Below, piece by piece: positions 25,564 through 34,770 of a stretch of DNA of 53,837 bases. This stretch comes from Bacteroidales bacterium. Its GTDB lineage: Bacteria > Bacteroidota > Bacteroidia > Bacteroidales > WCHB1-69. The stretch spans positions 1 to 53,837 of the forward strand of contig JAFSOZ010000010.1 in assembly GCA_017443175.1 (NCBI GenBank), in the 5' to 3' direction. Position numbers and translations under genes: made by a program. How positions within the stretch are numbered: position 1 is the stretch's first letter; the number at the start of each line of letters is the position of its first letter. The notes beneath the pieces are model-generated. The model saw nothing but the letters and a program-made list of their open reading frames with translations, was not told the origin of the DNA and searched no databases.

Positions 25564-28032
25564 TTAACGTAATTTGGCGTTCACCTCACGTTCGTAAGCG
25601 GCAATCAGTTTGGTCATCACCTTGTTGATCTCATCATCCGTCAAAGTCTTGTCCGGATGCTGGAGCACGAAATTCAATGCGTACGACTTCTTGCCTTCCT
25701 CGATTTTGTCACCCTCATACACATCAAACAGGGAGATATGCTTGACCAATTTGGAACCGTACTTGCGTCCAATGCGTTCCAACTCGTCGTATGTAACATC
25801 CTTGGCCACCACAAGAGCCAAGTCACGTTTCACGGAAGGATAGGTGGCTATAGGTTTGTAATTCACTTTCTGCGTTGCAAACACCCGATCGACGGCAGAC
25901 AGGTTGAATTCGGCGTAATACACTGGCTTCTTCAGATCAAAATATTTGAGCACCTTCGGGCTCACCAAGCCCATCGTCACGATGATGTCCTCGCCACAGC
26001 AATAAGAAAGATGATCGGCGAACATGCGGGCGGGCTCATCCAAGGTCAATCTCAAATCCTGCATCGGGAAGTTCAGCTTCTGCAACACATTCTCCACCAT
26101 GTTTTTGAGATAGAACAAATCCAGTTCCTTGGCCTTGTAGTTCCAGGAATCCTCACACTCCCGACCAGTGACCAGCATGACCATTTCATCCCGCTCGCGA
26201 TAACGCAAGACGACATCATCGCCCTTCTGCGTGTCAGGATTCAGGTGATAGGTCTTGCCAAACTCGAACAGACGGAGGTTTTGGTTCTTGTTGTTCACAT
26301 TGCGGACAATGTTTTCCAATCCACCGAACAGCAGGGTCTGGCGCATCACACCCAACTCATTGCTCAGCGGATTCAGCAGTTTCACTGTCTCGCGACTGTC
26401 AATAAAATCAAAACGATCTGCGTATTCCATCTTGGTCAGTGAGTTGTTCATCACCTCGTAGAAGCCATTATCCACCAAGTAGTTGGAAACCACCATCTGC
26501 ATCTGATAGGCAGTATTGCCCGTTTCAGGGGTCGGCATCTTATAGAACAGCGTGTCGGGAATCTCAATGTTGTTGTAGCCATAGATGCGCAGAATCTCCT
26601 CAATAAGATCTATCGGGCGCGTCACATCAGCTTTGCTCAGCGGCACACGCACGAGCAGCTGCTCATCGCCGGAGCTCTGCACTTCCATACCCAACATGGA
26701 AAGGATGCGTGAAATCGTCGGCTTGTCAATGACCTTACCGGCAACCTTGTTCACCTGTTCGTATTTCAAAGTAATCTGTGCGGGTTCAATCTTGTGGGGA
26801 TAAATATCCACCAATTCAGAAATGATGGAGGCACCGGTCAGTTCCTGAATCAAGGCAGCGGCACGTTTCAGGGCATACACCGTGATACTGGGGTCGCAGC
26901 CGCGCTCGTAGCGAAAGGAGGCATCCGTCTTCAGGCCATGACGCTTGGCCGTCTTGCGGATGGAGACGGGATTGAAATAGGCGCTTTCCAAGAACAGGCG
27001 GGTGGTGCCGTCCGTCACGCCGGAATTCAGACCGCCGTAAACGCCTGCGATACACATACCCTCTTCGGCGTTGCAGATCATCAGGTCGTCGGCGCTCAAT
27101 TTTACCTCGTTACCGTCTAAAGTGACAAACGAAGTACCTTCATCCAAATTCTTGACTATAACCTTATTGCCTTTAATCTTGTCAGCATCAAACGCATGCA
27201 TGGGCTGACCTAACTCCAACATGATGTATTGGGTAATGTCCACCACATTGTTGATGGGCCGTATGCCCACGGCACGCAGCTTGTTCTGCATCCACTCCGG
27301 CGATTCGCCCACTTGCACATTGTCAAACAGCAAGCCGGAATAGCGCGGACAATCTTTGGTGTTTTCCACGCTCACATCAATACGGAGTTTCACATGGGCT
27401 ATCGGCTTCACCTCCGGCACATTGGGGAGTATCAGCGGGGAGCAAGAACGTCCGTCCTGCATCAGCGCGGCATACAGGTCGCGGGCCACACCCGCATGGC
27501 AGATAGCATCGCAGCGATTCGGGGTCAGTCCGATCTCAAAGACTGTATCCGACTCCACATGGAAGTATTGGGATGCCGGTGTGCCCGGCACGGCCTCGCT
27601 ATCAAGGACCATAATGCCATCATGGGAATTGCCCAAGCCAATCTCGTCCTCGGCGCAAATCATGCCTTCAGAAGGCTCTCCGCGCAGTTTGGACTTTTTG
27701 ATGGTGAAGGACTCGTCACCATTGTACAGCACAGTGCCAATGGTTGCCACCACCACTTTCTGGCCGGCGGCCACATTGGCCGCGCCGCATACGATATGCA
27801 ATGGTTCTTCAGCACCCACGTTCACCGTGGTGACGTGCAGATGGTCGGAATTGGGATGCGGCTCGCAGGTGAGCACCTCACCAATCACCAGCCCCCTCAG
27901 GCCTCCGCGAATCATGTCAACTGTCTCAACACCCTCTACCTCCAGACCGCAATTGGTCAGATAATGGCTCACCTCTTCGGGCGAAACATCAAATGTCATC
28001 AAATCCTTCAGCCACTTGTAAGAAATCTTCAT
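25564..28032 (-). CDS. pheT: Phenylalanine--tRNA ligase beta subunit
   Basis: This is an 822-residue full-length PheT. In order: N-terminal B1 core (MKISYKWLKDLM), an EMAP-like tRNA-binding insert (VIGEVLTCEPHPNSDHLHVT), B3/B4 editing domain, B5 domain, class II-like core and a C-terminal FDX-ACB anticodon-binding domain (YPSVKRDLALVVAKDVTYDE). It forms the heterotetramer with PheS, which is not in the window. The -7 box 62 bases upstream suggests its own promoter. Confidence 0.96.
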   Translation of the reverse strand: MKISYKWLKDLMTFDVSPEEVSHYLTNCGLEVEGVETVDMIRGGLRGLVIGEVLTCEPHPNSDHLHVTTVNVGAEEPLHIVCGAANVAAGQKVVVATIGTVLYNGDESFTIKKSKLRGEPSEGMICAEDEIGLGNSHDGIMVLDSEAVPGTPASQYFHVESDTVFEIGLTPNRCDAICHAGVARDLYAALMQDGRSCSPLILPNVPEVKPIAHVKLRIDVSVENTKDCPRYSGLLFDNVQVGESPEWMQNKLRAVGIRPINNVVDITQYIMLELGQPMHAFDADKIKGNKVIVKNLDEGTSFVTLDGNEVKLSADDLMICNAEEGMCIAGVYGGLNSGVTDGTTRLFLESAYFNPVSIRKTAKRHGLKTDASFRYERGCDPSITVYALKRAAALIQELTGASIISELVDIYPHKIEPAQITLKYEQVNKVAGKVIDKPTISRILSMLGMEVQSSGDEQLLVRVPLSKADVTRPIDLIEEILRIYGYNNIEIPDTLFYKMPTPETGNTAYQMQMVVSNYLVDNGFYEVMNNSLTKMEYADRFDFIDSRETVKLLNPLSNELGVMRQTLLFGGLENIVRNVNNKNQNLRLFEFGKTYHLNPDTQKGDDVVLRYRERDEMVMLVTGRECEDSWNYKAKELDLFYLKNMVENVLQKLNFPMQDLRLTLDEPARMFADHLSYCCGEDIIVTMGLVSPKVLKYFDLKKPVYYAEFNLSAVDRVFATQKVNYKPIATYPSVKRDLALVVAKDVTYDELERIGRKYGSKLVKHISLFDVYEGDKIEEGKKSYALNFVLQHPDKTLTDDEINKVMTKLIAAYEREVNAKLR

Positions 28033-28093
28033 AAATGTAAGTTATTATTAGTTAATATTATACAATAAAAATCCTCCGCACAATTTCAAGGTG

Positions 28094-28101
28094 CAAATAT
28101 A
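28094..28101 (-). promoter_or_regulatory. Bacteroidetes promoter -7 box for pheT
   Basis: The minus strand reads TATATTTG, matching TAnnTTTG. Confidence 0.5.
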
Positions 28102-28142
28102 ATATATATATAAATAATGTAGTGGAGATGAAAATATTTTTT

Positions 28143-28385
28143 TTACGGCACTGGGTCATAACCGCTTCCACCCCACGGATGGCAGGATGCGACCCGTTTC
28201 AGCGTGAGCCAGCCGCCCTTGAACGGACCATGTTTTCGGATAGCTTCGATGCCATAGTTGGAACAGGTGGGCGTGTAGCGGCACGCACGCCCGATGAACG
28301 GCGACAACGTCATCTGATAGAGCCTGATAAGCCCTATCATAATGGCGGCAAGGCCTTTGCTAAAGAGGTCATACAGTTTTCTCAT
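28143..28385 (-). CDS. yidD: Membrane protein insertion efficiency factor YidD
   Basis: This 80-residue protein matches the usual YidD length, with [20 protein letters not shown] followed by [15 protein letters not shown] and [20 protein letters not shown], including the three conserved cysteines. YidD assists YidC-dependent membrane insertion. The start at 28385 ([11 protein letters not shown]) overlaps the end of rnpA by 17 bases; an in-frame start 23 codons upstream would add a non-family extension. The rnpA-yidD overlap is a widespread arrangement. Confidence 0.93.
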   Translation of the reverse strand: MRKLYDLFSKGLAAIMIGLIRLYQMTLSPFIGRACRYTPTCSNYGIEAIRKHGPFKGGWLTLKRVASCHPWGGSGYDPVP

Positions 28386-28779
28386 TCCTTTGGGTTTCCA
28401 AAGCAAGATTGATTTTTTGAAAAACAGAGGATGCGGCTTCACGAACTTCCGCAAAGGAGGCCATCTCTTTGGCCACGAAAATCCAACACAAACGGCAGCA
28501 CTTCCCTTCCGGAACCAATAGCTGATGTTTTTCCAGACGATAGCCCTCGCGCATCAGGCGTTTCAGACGGTTGCGATCCACCGCGTGGTGAAACCGTTTC
28601 TTGGGAACCGTCACGGCAAGTTGCACGGAAACGCGGCCCGATTGCTCAGGCAAATCATAGTAACATTTTATAGGATAAGAATATACGGATTGATTCGCAT
28701 CCATAACCTCCTTGATGGCGAGGGAGGATTTAAGATGTTCGCTGCGGGGGAAGACCTGTTTATCTTCTACGGGTTGCAT
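28369..28779 (-). CDS. rnpA: Ribonuclease P protein component
   Basis: This 136-residue basic protein shows the RnpA signature [20 protein letters not shown] and the preceding LAVTVPKK strand. It helps the RNase P RNA cleave tRNA precursors. It overlaps hemD by 20 bases upstream and yidD by 17 bases downstream, so hemD-rnpA-yidD form one tightly packed operon, without the rpmH neighbour typical of many bacteria. Confidence 0.94.
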   Translation of the reverse strand: MQPVEDKQVFPRSEHLKSSLAIKEVMDANQSVYSYPIKCYYDLPEQSGRVSVQLAVTVPKKRFHHAVDRNRLKRLMREGYRLEKHQLLVPEGKCCRLCWIFVAKEMASFAEVREAASSVFQKINLALETQRNEKTV

Positions 28780-29524
28780 ATTCTTTCAGGAATGCGTCCA
28801 GCGCATCAGTGATGGAGGGATAATCCTTGGTGGGGGCAGTCACCTGGGCGGTCCAGCCGGCATTCTCCAAAGCGGTGATCACGGCCGACCCAAGCGCGGC
28901 GAAAGCCACCTCTCCCTGCTTGAAATCAGGGAAATTCGTCTGCAGCGACTTCACTCCATTCGGGCTGAACATCACAATCATGTCGTACTTGGAAATGTCA
29001 ATATCTTCCGCAAGATTGGCTGAGGAGGTAGTGAACACATGCGCCTGGTCATACTGTATGCCCTTAGCATCCATAAACTCCAGCATCTGCGCCGAAGCAC
29101 CGTCAGGACCGCACGGCACGAGCATCTTCAGGTCTCTGTTCTTCCACAAGAGGTCGTTGAGACTGGAGATATTGCTATCCTTGGCGGCGAAAATCTTACG
29201 CTTGCGGTACTGGATGTATTTCTGGAGATAGTTGGCCACTGCATCCGTGGAGCAGAAATACTTCATCGTCTCAGGGATATCCAAACGCATATCCTTGCAC
29301 AGCTCAAAGAAATGATCTATCGTGTTCTTGCTCGTGAACACCACAGCCGGATGCTCCAAAATATTGATTTTGGACTTGCGGAACTCCGTTGCAGTAATGC
29401 TTTCAATCTTGAAAAACTTGTAGAAATCGATGTTGATGCTATACTTGCGTTTCAACTCCGCATACGGGGATTTCTCAAAATCAGCAGGTGCATTTTGGGA
29501 GATAAGAATGTTTTTTATCTTCAT
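28760..29524 (-). CDS. hemD: Uroporphyrinogen-III synthase family protein
   Basis: This 254-residue two-lobed protein has the HemD pattern: early FTSKNTIDHFFEL, a central linker, and the second-lobe motif YDMIVMFSPNGVKSLQTNFP with FAALGSAVITALENAGW. The enzyme closes hydroxymethylbilane to uroporphyrinogen III. HemD sequences are poorly conserved, and no other haem genes are nearby; linkage of DUF4271, hemD, rnpA and yidD is a familiar Bacteroidetes arrangement that supports the call. Start ATG at 29524. Confidence 0.87.
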   Translation of the reverse strand: MKIKNILISQNAPADFEKSPYAELKRKYSINIDFYKFFKIESITATEFRKSKINILEHPAVVFTSKNTIDHFFELCKDMRLDIPETMKYFCSTDAVANYLQKYIQYRKRKIFAAKDSNISSLNDLLWKNRDLKMLVPCGPDGASAQMLEFMDAKGIQYDQAHVFTTSSANLAEDIDISKYDMIVMFSPNGVKSLQTNFPDFKQGEVAFAALGSAVITALENAGWTAQVTAPTKDYPSITDALDAFLKEYATRRR

Positions 29525-29572
29525 TTTTCACTATTTTTCAATATTCAATATTCCACCTTAATTAACTATGTA

Positions 29573-30271
29573 TCAAATAATTGATATACATTTCACCAGC
29601 AATACCCAAGGTAAAATTTCAAGCGTGCAAAAATAGAGAAAAAAATGAAACAAATTAATATTCCGAGGATTTATTTTCAGAAGACGATACAGATACAGGC
29701 CTAATATCACGAAAAACACAGGAATAAAGGCGTACATGACAGCAAAATTGCCGAGTGCATGATACACGATGAGGAATGGCAACAGCAGCATGGCCACATT
29801 GGTCGAAAACACGAATTTATAGAGATTGAGGCTGTAGCGTTCCTTCTGGTGGTCAAACAAGCCTGTATAGACAACATTGGCAAAAAAAACGAGGATATAA
29901 AGCACCGCCAGAACGGCGAACACGCTCCCGTACGCACCCCAGAAGGTCAGTCGAGACACAAGTGGAGCTTTAAAGCGCATGATTATGAGCACTATACCCA
30001 ATGCCATAGTAAAAAGATCGAACAGCAATGTCACCGGAAACATCATTTCCTCCAGCACTTTGCTTTCTCGAATCAAGAGAGAGAAGAAGCGCTGGGAATA
30101 CAGCGAACGGATGAGGTTCGACAAACGGCGGCGGAAAAGCACGACGGATATGGTCATCAGGAAAATCAGCGCACACAGCACGATAGTCACCCCGTTTTCG
30201 GGTTGGGGCACTGCGTCGGCACTGTATTCGGCTACAGCAAGGGCATGATGCTCAAACAAGGACAGCAGCAC
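29573..30271 (-). CDS. DUF4271 domain-containing membrane protein
   Basis: This 232-residue protein has five to six hydrophobic segments, for example VTIVLCALIFLMTISVVLF near the N-terminus and FFLYFCTLEILPWVLLVKCI at the C-terminus, matching DUF4271. The function is unknown. The family normally lies beside hemD in Bacteroidetes, as here. The frame opens with GTG at 30271; no in-frame ATG precedes the first membrane segment. It lies five bases downstream of the T9SS protein gene. Confidence 0.82.
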   Translation of the reverse strand: MLLSLFEHHALAVAEYSADAVPQPENGVTIVLCALIFLMTISVVLFRRRLSNLIRSLYSQRFFSLLIRESKVLEEMMFPVTLLFDLFTMALGIVLIIMRFKAPLVSRLTFWGAYGSVFAVLAVLYILVFFANVVYTGLFDHQKERYSLNLYKFVFSTNVAMLLLPFLIVYHALGNFAVMYAFIPVFFVILGLYLYRLLKINPRNINLFHFFLYFCTLEILPWVLLVKCISII

Positions 30272-30276
30272 AGCGA

Positions 30277-30993
30277 TTACTTGACCAACAGTTTCTTCGT
30301 TACAAGCATTTTACCCTTCTCCTCAATGCCATAGACATAGATGCCGGGGGCCAGCTCGGAGGTGGAAACCACAGCACGGCCTTCACCCTGCACTGCCTGG
30401 CGATAAACCTCTCCGCCAAGGATATTACGAATCACCAAATGGGCACCCTGCGGGTTCTCGACCTTATATCGGATATTCACGGAAGTGGTAGCCGGATTGG
30501 GATATGCGGAAGCCTGCACAGCGGCAACATGCTGCTGAACGCCCAAAGCGGTGGAGGCATACACGTAAAAATTGACTTCATCGGAGGGATCATCCGTATT
30601 GAAGAAGGTGAATCTTATCACGGAAGTGCCTTGTGAGTTGCATACATAGTCTGCGTGAAAAGAGCCGTTGCTCACATCCTCCGCATTGATAGTTTCACCC
30701 GGGGCAAGTTCGAACTCGCCTGATTGTTGTTCCACACACGTTCCCCCGACACAGAAGGTCAGTTCGTCGCCAGGTACAAACGTGACATCTCTTCGTTTCA
30801 CACGGAGGAACACATTTTGCGAGCTGACATTCGAATAACCCACATACGCATGCGACGTGTCACCCACAAAAGTGGCCATATAGATGGTGTCCTCGTTATT
30901 CAGAGGTTGTCCGTTATAAAACAATTGTACCGATTGAGCGGAAGCAAAAGAGGCGCAGAGGCCAATAACCAGAATAGCGATGATTTTTTTCAT
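30277..30993 (-). CDS. Secreted protein with T9SS type A sorting tail
   Basis: This 238-residue protein has a signal peptide MKKIIAILVIGLCASFASAQ, a beta-sandwich-like middle of about 130 residues with two cysteines, and a T9SS tail starting VQASAYPNPATTSVNIRYKV and ending GKMLVTKKLLVK. It is exported through the Sec and type IX systems. The middle is not recognisable. A -7 promoter box lies 23 bases upstream. Confidence 0.83.
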   Translation of the reverse strand: MKKIIAILVIGLCASFASAQSVQLFYNGQPLNNEDTIYMATFVGDTSHAYVGYSNVSSQNVFLRVKRRDVTFVPGDELTFCVGGTCVEQQSGEFELAPGETINAEDVSNGSFHADYVCNSQGTSVIRFTFFNTDDPSDEVNFYVYASTALGVQQHVAAVQASAYPNPATTSVNIRYKVENPQGAHLVIRNILGGEVYRQAVQGEGRAVVSTSELAPGIYVYGIEEKGKMLVTKKLLVK

Positions 30994-31015
30994 ACCGTTG
31001 AAATTTTACAATGCG

Positions 31016-31023
31016 CAAAAATA
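31016..31023 (-). promoter_or_regulatory. Bacteroidetes promoter -7 box for the T9SS protein
   Basis: The minus strand reads TATTTTTG, 23 bases before the ATG at 30993, and directly follows the upstream terminator. Confidence 0.6.
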
Positions 31024-31025
31024 CA

Positions 31026-31066
31026 AAAAAAACAAAGCGGGTGGCTGAAAAATCAGTCACCCGCCG
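31026..31066 (-). terminator. Rho-independent terminator after the cDPG synthetase-like gene
   Basis: On the minus strand a 12-base stem GCGGGTGACTGA / TCAGCCACCCGC (one G-T pair) is followed by TTTGTTTTTTTTG. Confidence 0.85.
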
Positions 31067-31086
31067 AATATTATCCAAAGGAAGGA

Positions 31087-32505
31087 TTATTTTCTTCTTC
31101 TTTTGGGTTTGAGGTTGTGTTTGGCGACGAAATCGTCGAGGACTTCCTTCAGGGTCGGGGTGCCGATTTCCTGGAGTTCGTAACCAACCTTCACAACCGG
31201 TTGTTTGATCTTGATGAAACGCGGCAGGTCGATAGGAGTACCGATCACAACTGCGTCGCACGGAGTGTTGGCAATGGTCTTCTCGAGGTCCTTCATCTGC
31301 TCTGCGCCATAACCCATAGCAGGAAGCAAAGTACCGATGTTCGGATAAATCTTGAAGGTTTCGGAGAGTTTGCCAACGGTGTAAGGTCTCGGGTCAACGA
31401 GTTCAGCACCGTGTTTCAGAGCGGCAACCGTACCGGCACCGATCTTCATCTCACCGTGGGTCAATGTAGGACCGTCTTCCACCACGAGGACTTTCTTGCC
31501 CTTGAGGAGTTCCGGTTTGTCAACCGTGAGGATGGAAGCAGCGTCGATCTGCTTAGCGGTCGGGTTGATCTTGCGCAAGTTAGCGCGAACGGTGTTGATG
31601 TTGTCCAGAGAAGCGGAGTCGATCTTGTTGATGACGATAACGTCAGCCATACGAGCGACAACTTCACCAGGATAGTAGCTCACCTCTGCGCCGGGACGCA
31701 ACGGGTCTGCCACGCCGATGGTCAAATCAGGAACGTAGAACGGGAAGTCGTTGTTACCGCCGTCCCACAGCACGATATCACAACCGTCGGGATCGTTCTC
31801 AGCGCCAGCCATCTCGACCCACTTGCCGGTTTGAGGATCTTTGGTCTTGCCACCCTTGAGGATAGCTTCATAGTCAACACCAGCGTAGATAACGTTACGT
31901 TTGGTGACCACGTGCGGTTCATACTCTTCCATCTCCTCGATGGTGCAGTTCTGATATTTGAGGTCATCCACGCAAGCGAAACGTTGGACGATTTGCTTGT
32001 TCAAATCGGGATCGTAAGGCATGGGGTGACGCACGGCGACCACTCTGAAGCCCATTCCAACGAGGTATTCAATGATTTTACGGGAAGTCTGGGACTTACC
32101 ACAACCAGTACGGGTAGCGCCAACGGCGATGACGGGCTTTTTGGATTTCACCATAGTGTCATTCGGGCCCATGAGCCAGAAGTTGGCACCAGCAGCGTTC
32201 ACGATAGCGCTTACGCCCATGACGTATGCATAAGGTTTGTCGCTGTATGCGAACACACAATCGTCAACGTCGAATTTCTTGATCAATTCTGCCAATTGGG
32301 ATTCCGGATAGATCTTGATGCCCTTCGGGTAGAGATCTTCGCCAGCCAGTTCCTTCGGATACATACGGTCGTCGATACCGGGGATTTGCTCAGCGGTGAA
32401 AGCGACTACGTTGTAGTTCTTGTTGTGACGGAAAAAGGTGTTGAAGTTGTGGAAGTCTCTTCCAGCTGCACCAATAATGATGACATTTCTTACTTTTTTC
32501 TTCAT
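31087..32505 (-). CDS. Cyclic 2,3-diphosphoglycerate synthetase-like GTPase
   Basis: This 472-residue protein resembles the archaeal cDPG synthetase family. The N-terminal part is a Rossmann-like domain (VRNVIIIGAAGRDFHNFNTF). A P-loop GATRTGCGKSQTSRK lies near residue 130, followed by CDIVLWDGGNNDFPFY (Walker B-like) and ADVIVINKIDSAS, a G3E-GTPase-style base motif. Methanogen enzymes make cyclic 2,3-diphosphoglycerate from 2,3-BPG with ATP; bacterial homologues are largely uncharacterised. The end is basic (KPKRRRK). The next gene upstream is gpmA, which uses 2,3-BPG, 116 bases away on the same strand. Confidence 0.8.
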   Translation of the reverse strand: MKKKVRNVIIIGAAGRDFHNFNTFFRHNKNYNVVAFTAEQIPGIDDRMYPKELAGEDLYPKGIKIYPESQLAELIKKFDVDDCVFAYSDKPYAYVMGVSAIVNAAGANFWLMGPNDTMVKSKKPVIAVGATRTGCGKSQTSRKIIEYLVGMGFRVVAVRHPMPYDPDLNKQIVQRFACVDDLKYQNCTIEEMEEYEPHVVTKRNVIYAGVDYEAILKGGKTKDPQTGKWVEMAGAENDPDGCDIVLWDGGNNDFPFYVPDLTIGVADPLRPGAEVSYYPGEVVARMADVIVINKIDSASLDNINTVRANLRKINPTAKQIDAASILTVDKPELLKGKKVLVVEDGPTLTHGEMKIGAGTVAALKHGAELVDPRPYTVGKLSETFKIYPNIGTLLPAMGYGAEQMKDLEKTIANTPCDAVVIGTPIDLPRFIKIKQPVVKVGYELQEIGTPTLKEVLDDFVAKHNLKPKRRRK

Positions 32506-32567
32506 AAAAAAACTGTTTTTAATTGTTAGTTATAAATGTGTTGTGTCGTTTTTTTCAAAAAAGCGTG

Positions 32568-32575
32568 CAAATATA
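32568..32575 (-). promoter_or_regulatory. Bacteroidetes promoter -7 box for the cDPG synthetase-like gene
   Basis: The minus strand reads TATATTTG about 63 bases before the ATG at 32505, so the gene can be transcribed separately from gpmA. Confidence 0.5.
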
Positions 32576-32621
32576 TAAAAAATATTCCAACATTCAATCA
32601 GAAAGGTCCAAACAGCCCGAA

Positions 32622-33368
32622 TTATTTCGTCTGATTGGCCACTACGGCCTGCATGGCTTCCAAATCGTCCTGACTAACGCCGACATATTCATCCTTCAGG
32701 ATCTGCATATCCTCGTCCAACTCCATCAGATACGGCACGCCGGTGGGTATGTTCAACTTCACAATCTCCTCGTTGGAGAGGTTTTTCATGAACTTGATGA
32801 TACCGCGGATACTGTTGCCGTGCGCCACGATAAGTACCTGGCCATATTGGTGCAGGTTCTCCACAATACTGGTATTCCACAGGGGGATGATACGACGGGT
32901 GGCGTCGGAGAGGGATTCCGTGCCTGGACGGGCGGCGCGACTCTTCACGCCTTGGTAGCGGATGTCGTACTTGGGATGGCGCGGGTCGTCGTCGGGGATG
33001 GGAGCCGGGGCCACATCATAGCTTCGCCGCCAGAGCATGACCTGTTCCTTGCCGAACTTCTCCACAGCCTCCTGCTTGTTCTGTCCCTGTAACATGCCGT
33101 AATGCTTCTCGTTCAACCGCCAGCTTTTCTCCACGGGCAACCACATACGGTCCATCTCCTCCAAAATATAGTTCAACGTCTTGATGGCCCGCTTTAAATA
33201 AGATGTATAGGTATAACGGATGTCCAAGCCCGCTTCCTTCAGGATACGTCCGGCCCGCTTCGCCTCCTCAACGCCCTGCGGAGTGAGGTCAACATCAGTC
33301 CAACCTGTAAACTGGTTAGACAGGTTCCATTCGCTTTGGCCATGCCGCACTAAGATAAGTTTATACAT
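32622..33368 (-). CDS. gpmA: 2,3-bisphosphoglycerate-dependent phosphoglycerate mutase
   Basis: This is a 248-residue dPGM of standard length. The phosphohistidine motif is LILVRHGQSEWNLSNQFTGW at residues 4-23, the second histidine is in VLIVAHGNSIRGI, and the central YDVAPAPIPDDD segment is typical. It interconverts 3- and 2-phosphoglycerate and must be primed by 2,3-BPG. Its upstream spacer is a run of degenerate heptad repeats. Confidence 0.96.
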   Translation of the reverse strand: MYKLILVRHGQSEWNLSNQFTGWTDVDLTPQGVEEAKRAGRILKEAGLDIRYTYTSYLKRAIKTLNYILEEMDRMWLPVEKSWRLNEKHYGMLQGQNKQEAVEKFGKEQVMLWRRSYDVAPAPIPDDDPRHPKYDIRYQGVKSRAARPGTESLSDATRRIIPLWNTSIVENLHQYGQVLIVAHGNSIRGIIKFMKNLSNEEIVKLNIPTGVPYLMELDEDMQILKDEYVGVSQDDLEAMQAVVANQTK

Positions 33369-33473
33369 AGGTAATTATAGGTTAAAGGGGTAAAATAGGT
33401 AAATGGGGTGAATGAGGTGAAAAGAGTAAAGGAGTAAGACCAAAGACCAAAGTCCAAAGGCCAGTAACAATGG
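33369..33473. repeat. Degenerate heptanucleotide repeats between panD and gpmA
   Basis: The whole 105-base spacer can be split into about fourteen 7-base units of the type GGTNAAA and then CCAAAGN (for example aggttaa, aggggta, gaccaaa, gaccaaa, gtccaaa, ggccagt). No promoter box is seen within it. Confidence 0.6.
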
Positions 33474-33818
33474 CTAAATCCGGTTGTCCTTGTCAGGGAA
33501 TAGAATCCAGGGCTTGAAGTGTTTTGCATCCTCAAAGTCCATGGAGCAGTAGGAAATGATCACCACCACGTCGCCCACACACACCTTGCGCGCGGCAGGA
33601 CCGTTGAGGCAGATGACGCCGGAGTCTTTGGCACCCTTGATCACGTATGTCTCGAATCTCTCTCCATTGTTCACATCCAACACCTGTACCTTCTCGTTCT
33701 CAATCAGATGAGCAGCCTCCATCAACGTCTCGTCGATGGTGATACTGCCTACATAATTCAGGTTGGCCTCTGTAACAGTGACCTTGTGTATCTTGGATTT
33801 TAATAATTCTATTGTCAT
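33474..33818 (-). CDS. panD: Aspartate 1-decarboxylase proenzyme
   Basis: This 114-residue pyruvoyl enzyme contains the self-cleavage Gly-Ser in [16 protein letters not shown], with the serine that becomes the pyruvoyl group, and the later catalytic region [16 protein letters not shown]. It makes beta-alanine for pantothenate. The start ATG is at 33818; the frame could open two codons earlier at a TTG. It lies 39 bases after panC, so panC-panD form an operon for coenzyme A precursor synthesis. Confidence 0.95.
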   Translation of the reverse strand: MTIELLKSKIHKVTVTEANLNYVGSITIDETLMEAAHLIENEKVQVLDVNNGERFETYVIKGAKDSGVICLNGPAARKVCVGDVVVIISYCSMDFEDAKHFKPWILFPDKDNRI

Positions 33819-33857
33819 TTTCAAAGATATTATCTCAAAATCTACAATCGAAAATCG

Positions 33858-34688
33858 CTATTTATATCTAATATTGTCAATAAGCCGCACCTCGCCCACA
33901 TACACCGTGATGAAGCCCATCACGCCGTCGGCCTCCGCCAAGGAATGCACGGTCTGGAGGGTCTTGTCGTCCGCAATCTCAAAATAATCAAGCTTGAAAT
34001 CAGAGATCTTGGCGATTTCGGCTTCCACAAAAGCCTTGATTTGGGGCACATCCCCCTGCTTTCGCGACTCCACGAGTATGCGGTAAATATTGGCTGACGT
34101 CTCAAACTGATCGGGTGTAAGGCGGCGATTGCGGGAGCTCATGGCCAGTCCGTTCGGCTCGCGCACGATGGGACAGGGCACGATTTCGGATTGGATGCCG
34201 CATTGGCGCACCAGTTCACGGATCACGGCAATCTGCTGGTAGTCCTTCTCGCCGAAATAGGCCTTGTCGGGCTGCACCCAGTCGAGCAGGCGACGCACAA
34301 TTACCCCTACCCCATTGAAATGGCCGGGGCGCGCGGCACCTTCCATCACCTCCTCCACGGGACCGAAATGGTACTCTTCCGTAGGCGGGGTCGGGAAAAT
34401 CTCCTCCACGGAGGGAGCAAATGCATAGTCGGCATAGTCACCGATCAGCTCCACATCACTATCCAAAGTTCTGGGGTATTTGATCAGGTCGTCTTGGTTG
34501 TTGAACTGCACGGGATTCACGAAAATGGAGACGAAAACCACGTCATTCTCCAGTCTTGCCCTTTTGATCAGGGAGAGGTGACCGTCGTGCAACGCACCCA
34601 TAGTGGGCACAAAACCGATGGTTTTTCCTTCTGATTTTACGTCCTCAACAGCTTTTTTCAGTTCTGCAATAGTGTTAATTATCAGCAT
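33858..34688 (-). CDS. panC: Pantothenate synthetase
   Basis: This 276-residue protein has the complete PanC motifs: TIGFVPTMGALHDGHLSLIK, SIFVNPVQFNNQDDL, FNGVGVIVRRLL and AYFGEKDYQQI. It ligates beta-alanine to pantoate with ATP. The gene is first in the panC-panD operon and has its own promoter box at 34749-34756. Confidence 0.96.
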   Translation of the reverse strand: MLIINTIAELKKAVEDVKSEGKTIGFVPTMGALHDGHLSLIKRARLENDVVFVSIFVNPVQFNNQDDLIKYPRTLDSDVELIGDYADYAFAPSVEEIFPTPPTEEYHFGPVEEVMEGAARPGHFNGVGVIVRRLLDWVQPDKAYFGEKDYQQIAVIRELVRQCGIQSEIVPCPIVREPNGLAMSSRNRRLTPDQFETSANIYRILVESRKQGDVPQIKAFVEAEIAKISDFKLDYFEIADDKTLQTVHSLAEADGVMGFITVYVGEVRLIDNIRYK

Positions 34689-34748
34689 AATTCTTTACAA
34701 AACATCTAATTATCAAAATAAAGCTCACTTTTTTCTCAAAAAAGCGGG

Positions 34749-34756
34749 CAAAGATA
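34749..34756 (-). promoter_or_regulatory. Bacteroidetes promoter -7 box for panC-panD
   Basis: The minus strand reads TATCTTTG about 61 bases before the panC ATG and just after the HATPase stop. Confidence 0.62.
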
Positions 34757-34770
34757 CATTTTTTATGATT

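Noticed and set aside
30724-32529. A 601-codon plus-strand open frame over the T9SS and GTPase genes
   Set aside because: It spans two well-supported minus-strand genes and their promoter and terminator; composition is that of an antisense shadow.
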